Below, in pieces: positions 1-8,829 of a stretch of DNA of 22,540 nt. Source of the stretch: an uncultured Lachnospiraceae bacterium (GTDB lineage: Bacteria; Bacillota_A; Clostridia; Lachnospirales; Lachnospiraceae); assembly GCA_905207905.1 (NCBI GenBank), contig CAJLNC010000045.1:1-22540 (forward strand), read 5' to 3'. Position 1 is the first letter of the stretch; every line of letters starts with the position of its first letter. The notes under the pieces were generated by a model. That model was given only the letters and a program-made list of their open reading frames with translations. It was not told where the DNA came from and made no database searches. Both the position numbers and the translations under genes were made by a program.

Positions 1-20
1 CAAGGGCTTGAACCATGCCC

Positions 21-1865
21 TTACTGGATCTTCTCAAAGTCCTCAGCGCCATGCTTACACAGCGGGCAGATATAATCTGCCGGAAGCTCTTCACCTTCAT
101 ATACGAATCCGCAGATCTTACAGATCCATCCCACCTTCTTCTCATCTGTAGGCTGGGGCTTTGGTTTAATATGATCGAAGTAATACTGATAGGTCACACT
201 GGGAACATCTGAGATGATTCTCGCCTCTGTCACATCTGCCACAAACAGGGTATGCGTACCGTAATCCCTTGCCTCAATCACCTGTCCGGAAATCACAGCA
301 TTGCTGCCGGAAGTAAGGTAGTACAATCCGTTGGCAGAGCGCTGTGCATTCTCATAGCCTGCAAACTTGTCCACATCTCTTCCGCTCTGGAAGCCAAAAT
401 GCTGGAACATCTGGAAGGGAGCATCTGTGGAAAGAACAGAAACATTGAATACACCGGTATTCTTAATCATATCATGAGTAGCATTTGCCTTATTCACTGC
501 AATGGTAATGCGCTTCGGGGTATCTGTAAGCTGTACAGTTGTATTGATAATGCAGCCATTATCCTTATCCCCTTCCTTTGCAGTGAGCACAAACAGTCCG
601 TAAGAAAGCTTGAACATGGCATTGGCATCTACCTCACCTGCTGGAACCTGACTTACTTCTGTCTTTTTAGGCATGGTAGCTGCAATCTCTTTCACCATCT
701 GATCGATCACTGCCATCTGATCTGCCTTTACAGAAGATTTCACAGACAGCTCTGTGTCAATGAAGGTGATATTCTTGCATCCGGACAGGATCTCTCTCAT
801 CAGCTTGCCGCTGGTAGGCGCCCAGGATCCATTCTCAATCAGAGCTACCGTACGGTTCTGGATATTATGAGCAGCCAGATCATGAAGCAGCGCTTCCATA
901 TTTACAAAAATACCTGCATTGTAGGTAGTGGAAGCGAATACCAAATGGCTGTAGCGGAAGCAGGCAGAGATAATGTCAGATGCCGGTGTCACAGACACGT
1001 CAAACATCACGGTCTTAATACCGACCTCACGAAGCTTGCATGCTAAAACCTCTGCTGCATTCTCTGTATGTCCGTATACAGAAGCATAGGCAATCATCAC
1101 CGCATTCTCTTCCGGTGTATAGGTACTCCAATGCATATATTTGCTGATAAAATCGCCGTGACCTTTTCTCCATACAAACCCGTGCAGCGGACAGATCATA
1201 TCGATCTCCAGGGCAGACGCCTTTTTCAGGATAGCCTGTACCTGTGTGCCATACTTACCAACAATATTGGTGTAGTATCTTCTTGCCTCATCCAGATAGT
1301 CGCGCATAAAGTCCACTTCGTCTGCAAACAAAGCGCCGTTTAATGCGCCGAAGCATCCGAAAGCATCTGCGGAAAACAGAATCTTGTCTGTAGTATCATA
1401 GGAAACCATAACCTCCGGCCAGTGAACCATGGGCGCCATCACAAATACCAGGTTGTGCTTACCGGTATTAAAGCTGCTGCCTTCTTTCATTAAGACCGCT
1501 CTGGAATCCACATCAAACTCAAAGAACTGCTTCATCATGGCAACCGTTTTTTCATTGCAAATGATCTTCATATCCGGATAACGGCGCACCAAGCCGTCCA
1601 GAGTCGCAGAGTGATCCGGCTCCATATGATGGATAATCACATAATCCAGACTCCGGTCTCCCAAAACAGCTTCCACATTTTCAAAAAATGTATCAGAAAC
1701 CGCCTTATCCACCGTGTCAAACAACACGGTCTTTTCATCCATTAATAAATAAGAATTGTAGGAAACTCCATCCGGTACGGAGTAGACACCCTCAAACATA
1801 GCCAGGCGTCTGTCGTTGGCTCCTACCCAGTACAGATCTTCCTTTACTTTTCTGTAACAATACAT
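21..1865 (-). CDS. fprA: Flavodiiron protein (FprA) fused to flavin reductase and rubredoxin
   Basis: This 614-residue cytosolic protein should reduce O2 (to water) or NO (to N2O), protecting an anaerobe. Residues 1-250 form the metallo-beta-lactamase-like diiron domain, with visible ligands H80-x-E82-x-D84-H85, H148, D167 and H228. Residues 255-400 are a flavodoxin domain (FMN loop around SVYGHTENA, 262-270). Residues 415-565 resemble the flavin reductase family, and 577-614 are a rubredoxin with C582xxC585 and C600PLC603. Known family members in Moorella use a separate flavin-reductase/rubredoxin protein (Hrb) as electron donor to FprA; here both parts sit on one chain, so NAD(P)H electrons could pass internally (inference). 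The ATG is preceded by AAGGAGG at good spacing. The gene lies downstream of hflC and has its own promoter. The ligand set is complete, so activity is expected. The choice of O2 or NO as main substrate cannot be read from sequence. Confidence 0.95.
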   Translation of the reverse strand: MYCYRKVKEDLYWVGANDRRLAMFEGVYSVPDGVSYNSYLLMDEKTVLFDTVDKAVSDTFFENVEAVLGDRSLDYVIIHHMEPDHSATLDGLVRRYPDMKIICNEKTVAMMKQFFEFDVDSRAVLMKEGSSFNTGKHNLVFVMAPMVHWPEVMVSYDTTDKILFSADAFGCFGALNGALFADEVDFMRDYLDEARRYYTNIVGKYGTQVQAILKKASALEIDMICPLHGFVWRKGHGDFISKYMHWSTYTPEENAVMIAYASVYGHTENAAEVLACKLREVGIKTVMFDVSVTPASDIISACFRYSHLVFASTTYNAGIFVNMEALLHDLAAHNIQNRTVALIENGSWAPTSGKLMREILSGCKNITFIDTELSVKSSVKADQMAVIDQMVKEIAATMPKKTEVSQVPAGEVDANAMFKLSYGLFVLTAKEGDKDNGCIINTTVQLTDTPKRITIAVNKANATHDMIKNTGVFNVSVLSTDAPFQMFQHFGFQSGRDVDKFAGYENAQRSANGLYYLTSGSNAVISGQVIEARDYGTHTLFVADVTEARIISDVPSVTYQYYFDHIKPKPQPTDEKKVGWICKICGFVYEGEELPADYICPLCKHGAEDFEKIQ

Positions 1866-1895
1866 GGGAATAACCTCCTTTACTTTCGTGCCCTT

Positions 1896-1924
1896 ATTAT
1901 ACCATTAACCCACTTCCGCGTCTA
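1896..1924 (-). promoter_or_regulatory. Sigma-A-type promoter of fprA
   Basis: On the minus strand TAGACG (1919-1924) and a perfect TATAAT (1896-1901) are separated by 17 bp. They lie about 30 bp before the fprA start and directly after the hflC stop. No terminator hairpin was seen between hflC and fprA, so read-through from hflKC is also possible. Confidence 0.6.
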
Positions 1925-1929
1925 CGATA

Positions 1930-2910
1930 TTATTCTTCCCCTGAAAAAATTTTTGCAATAGGAGAATCGGAATCTAAAATCAATGTCTTGTTTCCTCCGG
2001 AAAGACTGGCTCTTGCCGCATCCAAAGAACGGACAAAACTGTAGAAAGCGCTGCGTTCCGGATCATTGTAGGCATCCGAGAGAATCCGCATATACTCCGC
2101 TTCCCCCTCTGCAATAATTTTCTCCGCCTCTGCTTCCGCCTGAGAAATGCTGATGGCCACATCTTTGTCCGTGGTATTGCGAATCACCTGGGCCGCCGCT
2201 TCCCCCTCCGCCGTATACTGAGCCGCAATGTTCTGCCGCTCAGAAATCATCCGGGTATACACTGCCTCTTTGTTGTCATCCGGCAGATCCAGCTTCTTTA
2301 CCTCCACGGTAACGATCTCGATGCCGTACTGGTCATAGACATCGTCAATATTCTCCATGATCTCCTCCGTCAGAGATTTGATCTTTACAGTCTTGGCCTT
2401 CCCCTCTGTCACAGTCCCGTCGTCATCCACAACCAGGTCGTTTCCGCCGCTCTCCTCCACCTGAGCCTCTACGGTAAACTCACCGTCCCGGCTTCGGATC
2501 ACTTCCTCCTGGGTCATATTGGAAATCGCATTTTTGGTAGCATTGTACACAATAGTGTCAATCCGATTCTCTGCGTTTACTGTGGAAAAGCTCAGCGTCT
2601 GGGCAAAGCGCAGCGGATCTGTCACCCGCCACAGCACATAGCTGTCCAGCACCATGGTCTTCTTATCTGAGGTAATCACATCAGAAGGTGCCAGATCGTA
2701 GAGCTGAATATCCTTTGGAATCGTATTCACCGTCTGAATCACCGGAACCTTAAAGCTGATACCGGACTCATCGATGGTTCTCTGAACCTTACCAAACTGC
2801 CGGATCAGCTTGTACTCATTATCATAGGTAACAATCAGTGAAGATAAAAATAATCCGCAGGCTGCCACCACACCAGCTCCTATAAGAACACGCTTTACGA
2901 TTTTATTCAT
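1930..2910 (-). CDS. hflC: HflC-like SPFH/band 7 membrane protein
   Basis: This 326-residue protein has a short cytoplasmic N-terminus, one membrane helix (about residues 8-28), an SPFH/band 7 domain starting near residue 30 and an Ala/Glu-rich helical stretch at 225-275. In well-studied bacteria HflC pairs with HflK and forms a large membrane cage around the protease FtsH, limiting its action on membrane proteins. The start lies 1 bp after the hflK stop, so the two are almost certainly co-translated. An acidic, Gly-containing stretch at about 147-178 (including VVDDDGTVTEG) interrupts the domain in the region where HflC proteins vary. No ftsH gene is in the window. Family assignment is firm; FtsH control in this organism is inferred from the family. 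Confidence 0.9.
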   Translation of the reverse strand: MNKIVKRVLIGAGVVAACGLFLSSLIVTYDNEYKLIRQFGKVQRTIDESGISFKVPVIQTVNTIPKDIQLYDLAPSDVITSDKKTMVLDSYVLWRVTDPLRFAQTLSFSTVNAENRIDTIVYNATKNAISNMTQEEVIRSRDGEFTVEAQVEESGGNDLVVDDDGTVTEGKAKTVKIKSLTEEIMENIDDVYDQYGIEIVTVEVKKLDLPDDNKEAVYTRMISERQNIAAQYTAEGEAAAQVIRNTTDKDVAISISQAEAEAEKIIAEGEAEYMRILSDAYNDPERSAFYSFVRSLDAARASLSGGNKTLILDSDSPIAKIFSGEE

Positions 2911-2911
2911 T

Positions 2912-4054
2912 CTACCACACCCCCTCTGTATCCTCTAACAAACGGTCGTAATTCGTAACAGGATCTTCCTGCTCATCCGATTTCTTTGCGCCCTCATTCT
3001 CTTCTGTTTTCTCCTGCTGCTCCTCATCTCCCTGACTGAAACTGTCCAGCGGCAGAAGCGGCTGTACTGATGACTGATCGCCGTCTGTGATGACCACCTT
3101 CAGATCCGGAAGAATATCCTCCATGGCCTCGTAAAACATCCGCTGCTTTGTGATGGCCGGATACTTTACATACTCCTCATACATGGAATTAAACCTGGCC
3201 ACCTGTCCTTCCGCCTCATTGATCCGCTCCTCTTTCTGAGCCTGAGCGTCCTGCAGAATCTGGTCTGCCTTGGCCTGGGCTGCCGGGATCTGCTCGTTCC
3301 GGTATTTGTTGGCATTATTTACCGCAGTATCCTTTCCCTGCTTAGCAGTCTCCACTTCCTTAAAAGCAGTCATCACTTCATTGGTTGGCGGCTCCGCGTC
3401 CTGGATGGTAATATTGATCAGCTGAATACCGATGTCAATCTCCTCCAGCTTCTGCATCAGCATTTCTTTAATGTTGGCCTGTATCTCATTCTTTCCGGTA
3501 GTAAGCACTGCGTCCACCGGATAGGAACCGATCACGGTACGGATACAGTTCTGGGCTACGTTGTTCAAAATCCCCTCCGGATTTCTGGATGCATACACCG
3601 CTTTCACCGGATCAGAGAAACGGTACTCCACATAAAAATCAATGTTAATGAAATTGTAATCTGAAGTAATCATCAAAGATTCTTCTCCCGGCTGAATCTC
3701 AGACAAATCTCCCGTCCCGTCTGCATATCGGTCTGATTCCCATCCAATCGCAAATCCCTGAATCGTAGTATTTACCTTCTGGACGGTCTGGATCAGCGGG
3801 ATCTTAAAATGCAGCCCCGGCTCTGTCACTGCAACCGGTTTCCCAAAAGTGCACACCACCGCCTGCTGCTCCTCCTCAATGGAATACCAACAGTCGGAAA
3901 AGAACATCATGGCAGCCACCGCAGCCACCCCAATGCCAACGCCCCAGGCGATCTTTTTTTTGTTGTTCTTTTCCCTTATTCTCCCCTGCTCTCCAGGTTC
4001 GTACGTCTCGTAGGGTTCCTTCTTTTTTCCCTTCCAATGAAACATTTTCGCCAT
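2912..4054 (-). CDS. hflK: HflK-like SPFH/band 7 membrane protein
   Basis: This 380-residue partner of HflC has a charged cytoplasmic N-terminus (residues 1-34), one membrane helix (about 35-53), an SPFH domain (about 60-235), a long Lys/Glu/Gln-rich coiled-coil region (230-290) and a very acidic tail (342-365). The order and size match HflK of the HflK-HflC complex, though the Gly-rich N-terminus of proteobacterial HflK is absent. The start is set by GGAGGGAGG seven bases before ATG. It is the first gene of an hflK-hflC pair, possibly read on into fprA. The 156 bp upstream, back to the MBL-fold gene, are AT-rich and show no convincing terminator or promoter. The role in membrane protein quality control is taken from the family. 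Confidence 0.9.
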   Translation of the reverse strand: MAKMFHWKGKKKEPYETYEPGEQGRIREKNNKKKIAWGVGIGVAAVAAMMFFSDCWYSIEEEQQAVVCTFGKPVAVTEPGLHFKIPLIQTVQKVNTTIQGFAIGWESDRYADGTGDLSEIQPGEESLMITSDYNFINIDFYVEYRFSDPVKAVYASRNPEGILNNVAQNCIRTVIGSYPVDAVLTTGKNEIQANIKEMLMQKLEEIDIGIQLINITIQDAEPPTNEVMTAFKEVETAKQGKDTAVNNANKYRNEQIPAAQAKADQILQDAQAQKEERINEAEGQVARFNSMYEEYVKYPAITKQRMFYEAMEDILPDLKVVITDGDQSSVQPLLPLDSFSQGDEEQQEKTEENEGAKKSDEQEDPVTNYDRLLEDTEGVW

Positions 4055-4210
4055 AGATTTCCTCCCTCCTGCAATGCTCTGTATTTTTTATTTTGCTTCT
4101 GTTAACTGATGGCTGCTTTTTCTTGGTATCAGCTTTTGATTTTTATTTGCCGCCCTTTATACATAAAAGACCTGCCGCCTTGTTCTGCTTCCAAAAGAAG
4201 AACTGACCGT

Positions 4211-5035
4211 TCAAGGTTCTGGCAGCTCCCAGACCCGCTCATGGGCAGTGTCACAGATCACGGTCGAATAATCCTTCCGGCACTCCATCTGACGGAACCG
4301 CTCCACCACCGTATCATCTGCCCAGAAATGCATAGGAAAAGCATAGTGAACCTGCAGTTTCCGCAGATACCAATCCATTCCCCAGAAAAAATACGCCTCC
4401 TGCCTGTCATCCAACGGAAGAAAGGCGATATCCACTTTGCGGCCGGCCATTTTCTCCACCTCTCTCTTAAAGTTGGCAGTCATGGTGCCAAGCCAGCCCT
4501 TGTCTTCTCCTCTCCACATCCACCAGTTAAGATCTCCGGCATGGTAAAGCGTAACTCCGTCCACAGTCACCAAGAACGCCACTCCTTCATCTGTGGATCG
4601 AAAGGTCTCTACTTTCATATCCTCCATTTCAAAGACTTCATTGGCCCTAAGGGAAATCAGTCTCCCGTACTCCCCTCTTTGCGTTTTTTCCCCAGCCTGC
4701 TGCAGCCAGTTGCCATCATCCGAAGGTACTGCGGCATCAGAAAATGCGCCAGAACCCGAAATTTCAGCCGTCTCTGCCTTAAGCCCCCAACGGCTTAGAT
4801 TTTTTTCTGTGAGCCGAATATCAAAGGACAATACATATGTCACCTTCCGCCCCTTCCCGGCTAGCTTAAAAATCTCCGGATTGAAATGATCTTCATGGCG
4901 ATGGCTTACAAATACGTACAGCGGTTTCTCCTCCGGCAAATCCGGCAGACTTCCCTTATAGTAGTCAAACAAAAGCAAATGCTTTTCCGTCTCTGCCAGG
5001 AAACCGCTGTGACCGATATAAGTGATCTTTGTCAC
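4211..5035 (-). CDS. MBL-fold metal-dependent hydrolase (UlaG-like)
   Basis: This 274-residue cytosolic protein belongs to the metallo-beta-lactamase superfamily. The metal site is complete: H45-x-H47-x-D49-H50 (in VSHRHEDH), then LYHAGD (H165, D168) and FPMH (H236). The overall size and the early GHSGF motif resemble the UlaG/RNase Z-like branch of small hydrolases rather than true beta-lactamases. The substrate is unknown and nothing nearby points to one. It starts at GTG, supported by AAAGGAG about seven bases upstream and by the conserved TKITYIGHSGF strand that opens the fold. It stands alone: 156 bp separate it from hflK and a leader of about 80 bases with an inverted repeat lies upstream. 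Confidence 0.88.
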   Translation of the reverse strand: MTKITYIGHSGFLAETEKHLLLFDYYKGSLPDLPEEKPLYVFVSHRHEDHFNPEIFKLAGKGRKVTYVLSFDIRLTEKNLSRWGLKAETAEISGSGAFSDAAVPSDDGNWLQQAGEKTQRGEYGRLISLRANEVFEMEDMKVETFRSTDEGVAFLVTVDGVTLYHAGDLNWWMWRGEDKGWLGTMTANFKREVEKMAGRKVDIAFLPLDDRQEAYFFWGMDWYLRKLQVHYAFPMHFWADDTVVERFRQMECRKDYSTVICDTAHERVWELPEP

Positions 5036-5230
5036 CTGCTGCTCCTTTCCTGTTTCTTATCCATAAGAGACTTGTTCCCTATGGATAAAATCATGTTTCA
5101 TTTCATTGAAGTAAATATACCCTATTTTATCATATCTTTGATTTTATAGTTATTAATTTTTTAAAAAATCTGTCCCGCAACTTTTATTTTAAACAGCTTC
5201 ACTTCAACGCAGTATGATCCTGTAAAATAA
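5036..5230 (-). promoter_or_regulatory. Leader and probable promoter of the MBL-fold gene, with inverted repeat
   Basis: This stretch holds no gene. On the minus strand an extended -10 (TGATAAAAT, 5124-5132) is present without a good -35 element, which would give a leader of about 80 bases. Within it TTATCCATA (5057-5065) and TATGGATAA (5080-5088) form a perfect 9-bp inverted repeat with a 14-bp spacer, ending about 10 bases before the ribosome binding site. It could be an operator or an mRNA hairpin affecting translation. The rest (about 5135-5230) is AT-rich with no other signal seen. Confidence 0.4.
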
Positions 5231-5291
5231 AAAATACCACTCTGAGACAACCGAAAATTACCGATCTTTTCGCGTCAAAGGGTGGTATTTT
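5231..5291 (-). terminator. Terminator hairpin closing the peptide operon
   Basis: AAAATACCAC (5231-5240) and GTGGTATTTT (5282-5291) form a perfect 10-bp stem. An inner stem CGAAAA (5252-5257)/TTTTCG (5267-5272) extends the structure. It lies 45 bp after the binding-protein stop, and on the minus strand the right arm runs into a T-rich tail. The T run on the other side is shorter, so some bidirectional action is possible. Confidence 0.65.
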
Positions 5292-5336
5292 ATTATAGCC
5301 AATCATTATGAAGCAACAGAAACAGAAAAGAAAACT

Positions 5337-6821
5337 TTACTCCTCTACTGTCATATCGCCAAAATAGTATACATAAGTAGCAGCGCCGCACTCGTTTACA
5401 TTGCCTACCCGGTTGCTGTGCACTGCGTACATGGGATTGTCATACAGAGGAACCCAGGGGCACTCTACTGCCAGCTGATTTAAGGTATCGATCACAGCTG
5501 CCTCATGCTCTTCTTTATCCTCAATCAGGGGTACGGTCTCTACTTTATTCACCAGATCATCTGTGATATTCTTAAAGGGATATCCCTGCTCCGGGCTGAA
5601 CATAGAGAACATACCCTCAACAGAAACCATATCGGTTCCCATAGCCAGCAGTCCCATTTCCATATTTCCAGACTGCAGATTTGCAAAGAAAGTATTTGCA
5701 TCCGTCTGGCTGATATCTACATTGATTCCAAGCGCTGCCAGGTCTGCCTTCACGCACTGGGCAACTGCTGCAGAGTCCGCATCCATCACAGACAGGGTAA
5801 AGGTATGGGAAAGATCCGTCTCTGACTTGGCAATACACTCTGCTGCCAGCTCCGGATCATATCCGGTAAAGGGAGCTTTGTCCAGATAGCGATCCATAGT
5901 CTTTGCACTGTACATATTGGCAGCCGGAGTTCCGTTGCCATCATTGCAGATTGCAAGAATCGTCTCCCGGTTAATGCCATGGAATACAGCCTGACGGAAA
6001 GCCTCGTCTCCAACAAAGTTCATAATACCCATAATCTGCCAGCCGTCAAATGCGATGGCTTTCAGATTCGGATCTGCTGCCGCCTGATTGTAGGCATCTC
6101 TTCCTACCTGAGCCAGCAGATCTACTTCTCCGGTCTGCAAAGCCACCAGTCCGGTAGCATTGTCTACTGCTGCACAAACCTCTACTGTCTTAAACTCTGG
6201 AGCCCCTCCCCAATAGTTGTCATTGGCTTTCAGAGTAACGGTCTTTGCCTCATCAATTCCCACCAGAGTGTAGGGTCCGGATCCTACCGGCGCCTCGGTG
6301 AGGTATTCTTTTCCTTCTTCATAGCTGGCCTCTTCCACAATGTAAAGAAGCTCTGCCAGGTAATTCTGCCATTTATCATAATCATTATTCAGGTGAAGGG
6401 CAACTGTATAATCATCCACCACTTCCATGCCGCTGGAAATACCGGTCATATTGTAGCGCAGGGTTGGATCCTTAAGAACCTGATTATAAGAAAATACAAC
6501 ATCCTTTGCTGTTACCGGATTGCCGCTGGAAAATACCGCATCCTTGCGTAGATGAAGGGTAACCTCCAAACCATCCTGCTCATAAGTGTCCACCAGCATG
6601 GGAACCACGGTTCCGTCGCTTTCAAATTTGAACAGACAGTCAAACAGCGCATGGTTTACCAGCTTGTCCGTCATAGTGGATACCAGCGGATCGAAATTCT
6701 CGGCAGATACCATACAAACGGCGCGCAAAGTGGGGTCTGCGGTAGCTTCCGCTGCCAAAGATGTGGTTACTGTGCCCAGGGCTAAGGCCAGGGCGGTTGC
6801 AAGTGCTACTAATTTCTTCAT
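5337..6821 (-). CDS. Peptide/nickel ABC transporter solute-binding protein, family 5
   Basis: This 494-residue extracytoplasmic receptor is the last gene of the oligopeptide transporter operon. It begins with a clear Sec signal peptide (MKKLVALATALALALG, cleavage likely around SLAAEA, residues 21-26). The mature part has SBP_bac_5 hallmarks, such as SGNPVTAKDVVFSYNQV and the GSGPYTLV region. Most Firmicute binding proteins of this type are lipoproteins; here no lipobox cysteine follows the hydrophobic core, so membrane retention is unexplained. The frame stays open upstream into the ATPase gene, but ATG at 6821 is chosen because AAAGGAG lies just upstream and the signal peptide starts there. 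A 62-bp gap separates it from the ATPase gene. The ligand is likely a peptide, judging from the neighbouring peptidases. Confidence 0.92.
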   Translation of the reverse strand: MKKLVALATALALALGTVTTSLAAEATADPTLRAVCMVSAENFDPLVSTMTDKLVNHALFDCLFKFESDGTVVPMLVDTYEQDGLEVTLHLRKDAVFSSGNPVTAKDVVFSYNQVLKDPTLRYNMTGISSGMEVVDDYTVALHLNNDYDKWQNYLAELLYIVEEASYEEGKEYLTEAPVGSGPYTLVGIDEAKTVTLKANDNYWGGAPEFKTVEVCAAVDNATGLVALQTGEVDLLAQVGRDAYNQAAADPNLKAIAFDGWQIMGIMNFVGDEAFRQAVFHGINRETILAICNDGNGTPAANMYSAKTMDRYLDKAPFTGYDPELAAECIAKSETDLSHTFTLSVMDADSAAVAQCVKADLAALGINVDISQTDANTFFANLQSGNMEMGLLAMGTDMVSVEGMFSMFSPEQGYPFKNITDDLVNKVETVPLIEDKEEHEAAVIDTLNQLAVECPWVPLYDNPMYAVHSNRVGNVNECGAATYVYYFGDMTVEE

Positions 6822-6883
6822 ATTTTTTCTCCTTTTCTTTATTTGTATCTGCCAAAAACCGGACCGGCTCCCAGCAGTTACTT

Positions 6884-7834
6884 TTATTGTTTCAGCGGAT
6901 GATGGCAGGCGCAGAACCGGCCATTTCCATAATCCTTCATTTCCGGCTTCGTCTCCTTGCACTCCTTGGTGGCAAAGGGACATCTGGTACAGAAACGGCA
7001 CCCTTCCGGAGGATTGACCGGAGAAGGAAGTTCTCCTTCCAAAAGCATCCGATTCTCTCTTGAAAAATCCGGATCCGGTTCTGGCGCTGAATCGATCAGC
7101 ATCCTGGTATACGGGTGTAAGGGATGTTTGTAAGCATCCTCAACCGGGCAGATCTCACAAAGCTGCCCCAAAAACATAACGCAGACACGGCTGGCCACAT
7201 AGCGCACCACAGCCAAGTCATGGGAGATAAATAAAAAGGTAAGGTTCGATTCCCTTTGCAGCTTCCGCAGAAGATTTAAGATCTGCGCCTGAATCGAAAC
7301 ATCCAGTGCAGACACTGCCTCATCGCAGACGATCAGTTGGGGATTGGGGGCCAGGGCTCTGGCAATTCCCACTCTCTGGCGCTGTCCTCCTGAAAACTGA
7401 TGAGGATACCGGTAATAATGTTCCGGCTGAAGCCCCACACGCTCCAGCAGTTCCAATACCTGCTTTCGCTGCTCCTCCTTGGAAAGCCCCAGATTCCGCA
7501 GCGGCTCTGCGATTACCTCACCCACCGTAAAGTGAGGATCCAGAGAAGAAAAAGGATCCTGAAATACCATCTGCATCTGAGACCGGCATTTCCGAAGTTC
7601 TTTTCCCTTCAGAGCGCTCAGCTCTTCCCCATTCATACGGATGCTCCCGGAAGTGGGATCCATCAGCCGAAGAATCAGCCGCCCCAGGGTAGACTTTCCG
7701 CAGCCGGATTCTCCTACCAGAGCCAGGGTCTCTCCCGGATAGATCTCCAGCGAAACATCGTCCACTGCCTTTACCCATCCTGCTCTGCTCTTAAAATGCT
7801 TCACCAGGTGTTCCACCTGTATCAATGGTTCCAT
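6884..7834 (-). CDS. oppF: Oligopeptide ABC transporter ATPase, OppF/DppF type
   Basis: This 316-residue cytosolic ATPase powers peptide import with the OppD-type partner. Walker A GESGCGKS (41-48), signature FSGGQ (148-152), Walker B LIVCDE (167-172) and the H-loop H205 are all present. The C-terminal oligopeptide-transporter extension carries [14 protein letters not shown] (cysteines 279, 282, 285, 292), a four-cysteine pattern known in some relatives to hold a [4Fe-4S] cluster. The ATG overlaps the oppD stop as TAATG, a classic sign of coupled translation. Symbols opp and dpp cannot be told apart from sequence alone. Confidence 0.93.
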   Translation of the reverse strand: MEPLIQVEHLVKHFKSRAGWVKAVDDVSLEIYPGETLALVGESGCGKSTLGRLILRLMDPTSGSIRMNGEELSALKGKELRKCRSQMQMVFQDPFSSLDPHFTVGEVIAEPLRNLGLSKEEQRKQVLELLERVGLQPEHYYRYPHQFSGGQRQRVGIARALAPNPQLIVCDEAVSALDVSIQAQILNLLRKLQRESNLTFLFISHDLAVVRYVASRVCVMFLGQLCEICPVEDAYKHPLHPYTRMLIDSAPEPDPDFSRENRMLLEGELPSPVNPPEGCRFCTRCPFATKECKETKPEMKDYGNGRFCACHHPLKQ

Positions 7835-8814
7835 TATTCACTCACCTCCCTGAAACAGCGAACCAGATGACCGTTTCCAATATCCACAAGAGGCGGATGC
7901 TCCGTTCTGCACCGCTCTGTTGCAAGAGAACAACGTTCACAGAACCGGCAGCCCTTAGGCATATCAGAAAATGAGGGTACCGTTCCCTGAATGGTATAGA
8001 GTTCTTCGTCCATTTTTCCCCTCACTCTTGGAATTGCCTTCATCAGCCCCAGCGTATAGGGATGTCTTGGATTATGGAACAGTTCCGCTTTCTGGGCGTG
8101 CTCCACAATCTCTCCTGCATACATGACATTTACCTCATCACAGATATCTGCCACCACACCCAGATTGTGGGTGATCATGAGAATGGACATGGCATGACTG
8201 CTCTGCAGCTGTTTCATCAATGCCAGAATCTGAGCTTCCACCGTCACATCCAGCGCTGTTGTCGGCTCATCTGCAATCAACAGCTCCGGCTCCAGCACCA
8301 TTGCCATAGCAATGCAGATTCTCTGCCGCAATCCGCCGGAAAGCTGATGGGGATATGCTTTATAGCGAAGCTCCGGATCCGGAATTCCCACATCCCGGAA
8401 CATCTTGATCACCCGTTCCTTGGCCTCTTTTTTGGAAATCTTCTGATGAAGGAGAATCGCCTCCCGAACCTGCTTTCCCACGGTAATAGAAGGATTCAGC
8501 GCAGTCATGGGCTCCTGGAAAATCATAGAAATCTTCTGCCCCCGGATCTTTCGCATCTCCTTCTCGGTCAGCGCCGTCAAATTTGTTTTTTCAAATTCAA
8601 TACTTCCTTCTTTAATGGAAATAGGGGTGTCCAGCAGCCGCATCAAAGAGCGGGCTGTCATGGATTTTCCGCAGCCGGACTCTCCCACCAGCCCCACCGT
8701 TTTTCCCTTGGGAATGTCTAAATCCACTCCGTCTACAATGACCGTGTCCCCGCCTTCTTTTCCCGGAAGCACTACCTTAAGACCGGTCGCCTTCATTAAT
8801 ATTTCTTCACTCAT
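7834..8814 (-). CDS. oppD: Oligopeptide ABC transporter ATPase, OppD/DppD type
   Basis: This 326-residue ATPase is the second nucleotide-binding subunit of the importer. Walker A GESGCGKS (44-51), signature LSGGL (158-162), Walker B LLIADEP (178-184) and H216 are intact. The C-terminal extension contains [14 protein letters not shown] (cysteines 289, 292, 295, 302), like its partner. The start is supported by GAGGAGGAG upstream. It lies 15 bp after the permease stop and overlaps oppF by one base, so it sits in the middle of the operon. Signature and Walker sites are normal in both ATPases, so two active sites are expected. Confidence 0.93.
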   Translation of the reverse strand: MSEEILMKATGLKVVLPGKEGGDTVIVDGVDLDIPKGKTVGLVGESGCGKSMTARSLMRLLDTPISIKEGSIEFEKTNLTALTEKEMRKIRGQKISMIFQEPMTALNPSITVGKQVREAILLHQKISKKEAKERVIKMFRDVGIPDPELRYKAYPHQLSGGLRQRICIAMAMVLEPELLIADEPTTALDVTVEAQILALMKQLQSSHAMSILMITHNLGVVADICDEVNVMYAGEIVEHAQKAELFHNPRHPYTLGLMKAIPRVRGKMDEELYTIQGTVPSFSDMPKGCRFCERCSLATERCRTEHPPLVDIGNGHLVRCFREVSE

Positions 8815-8829
8815 ACTGCCATCTCCTCC

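Noticed and set aside
252..1046. Plus-strand open frame of 264 codons inside fprA
   Set aside because: It is antisense to a gene with complete, recognisable domains and encodes no familiar motif; it reflects codon bias of the real gene.
4109..4798. Plus-strand frame of 229 codons opposite the MBL-fold gene
   Set aside because: It is antisense to a gene with an intact metal site; its product is rich in Pro, His and Arg, typical of shadow frames.
6844..6875. Possible hairpin (CTGC/GCAG with CCGG-A-CCGG) before the binding-protein gene, as an attenuator
   Set aside because: The inner stem cannot close with a one-base loop, and the remaining pairing is too short.
6822..7001. Upstream in-frame extension of the binding protein by 60 residues
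   Set aside because: It would overlap the ATPase gene and bury the signal peptide; the ATG at 6821 has a good ribosome binding site.
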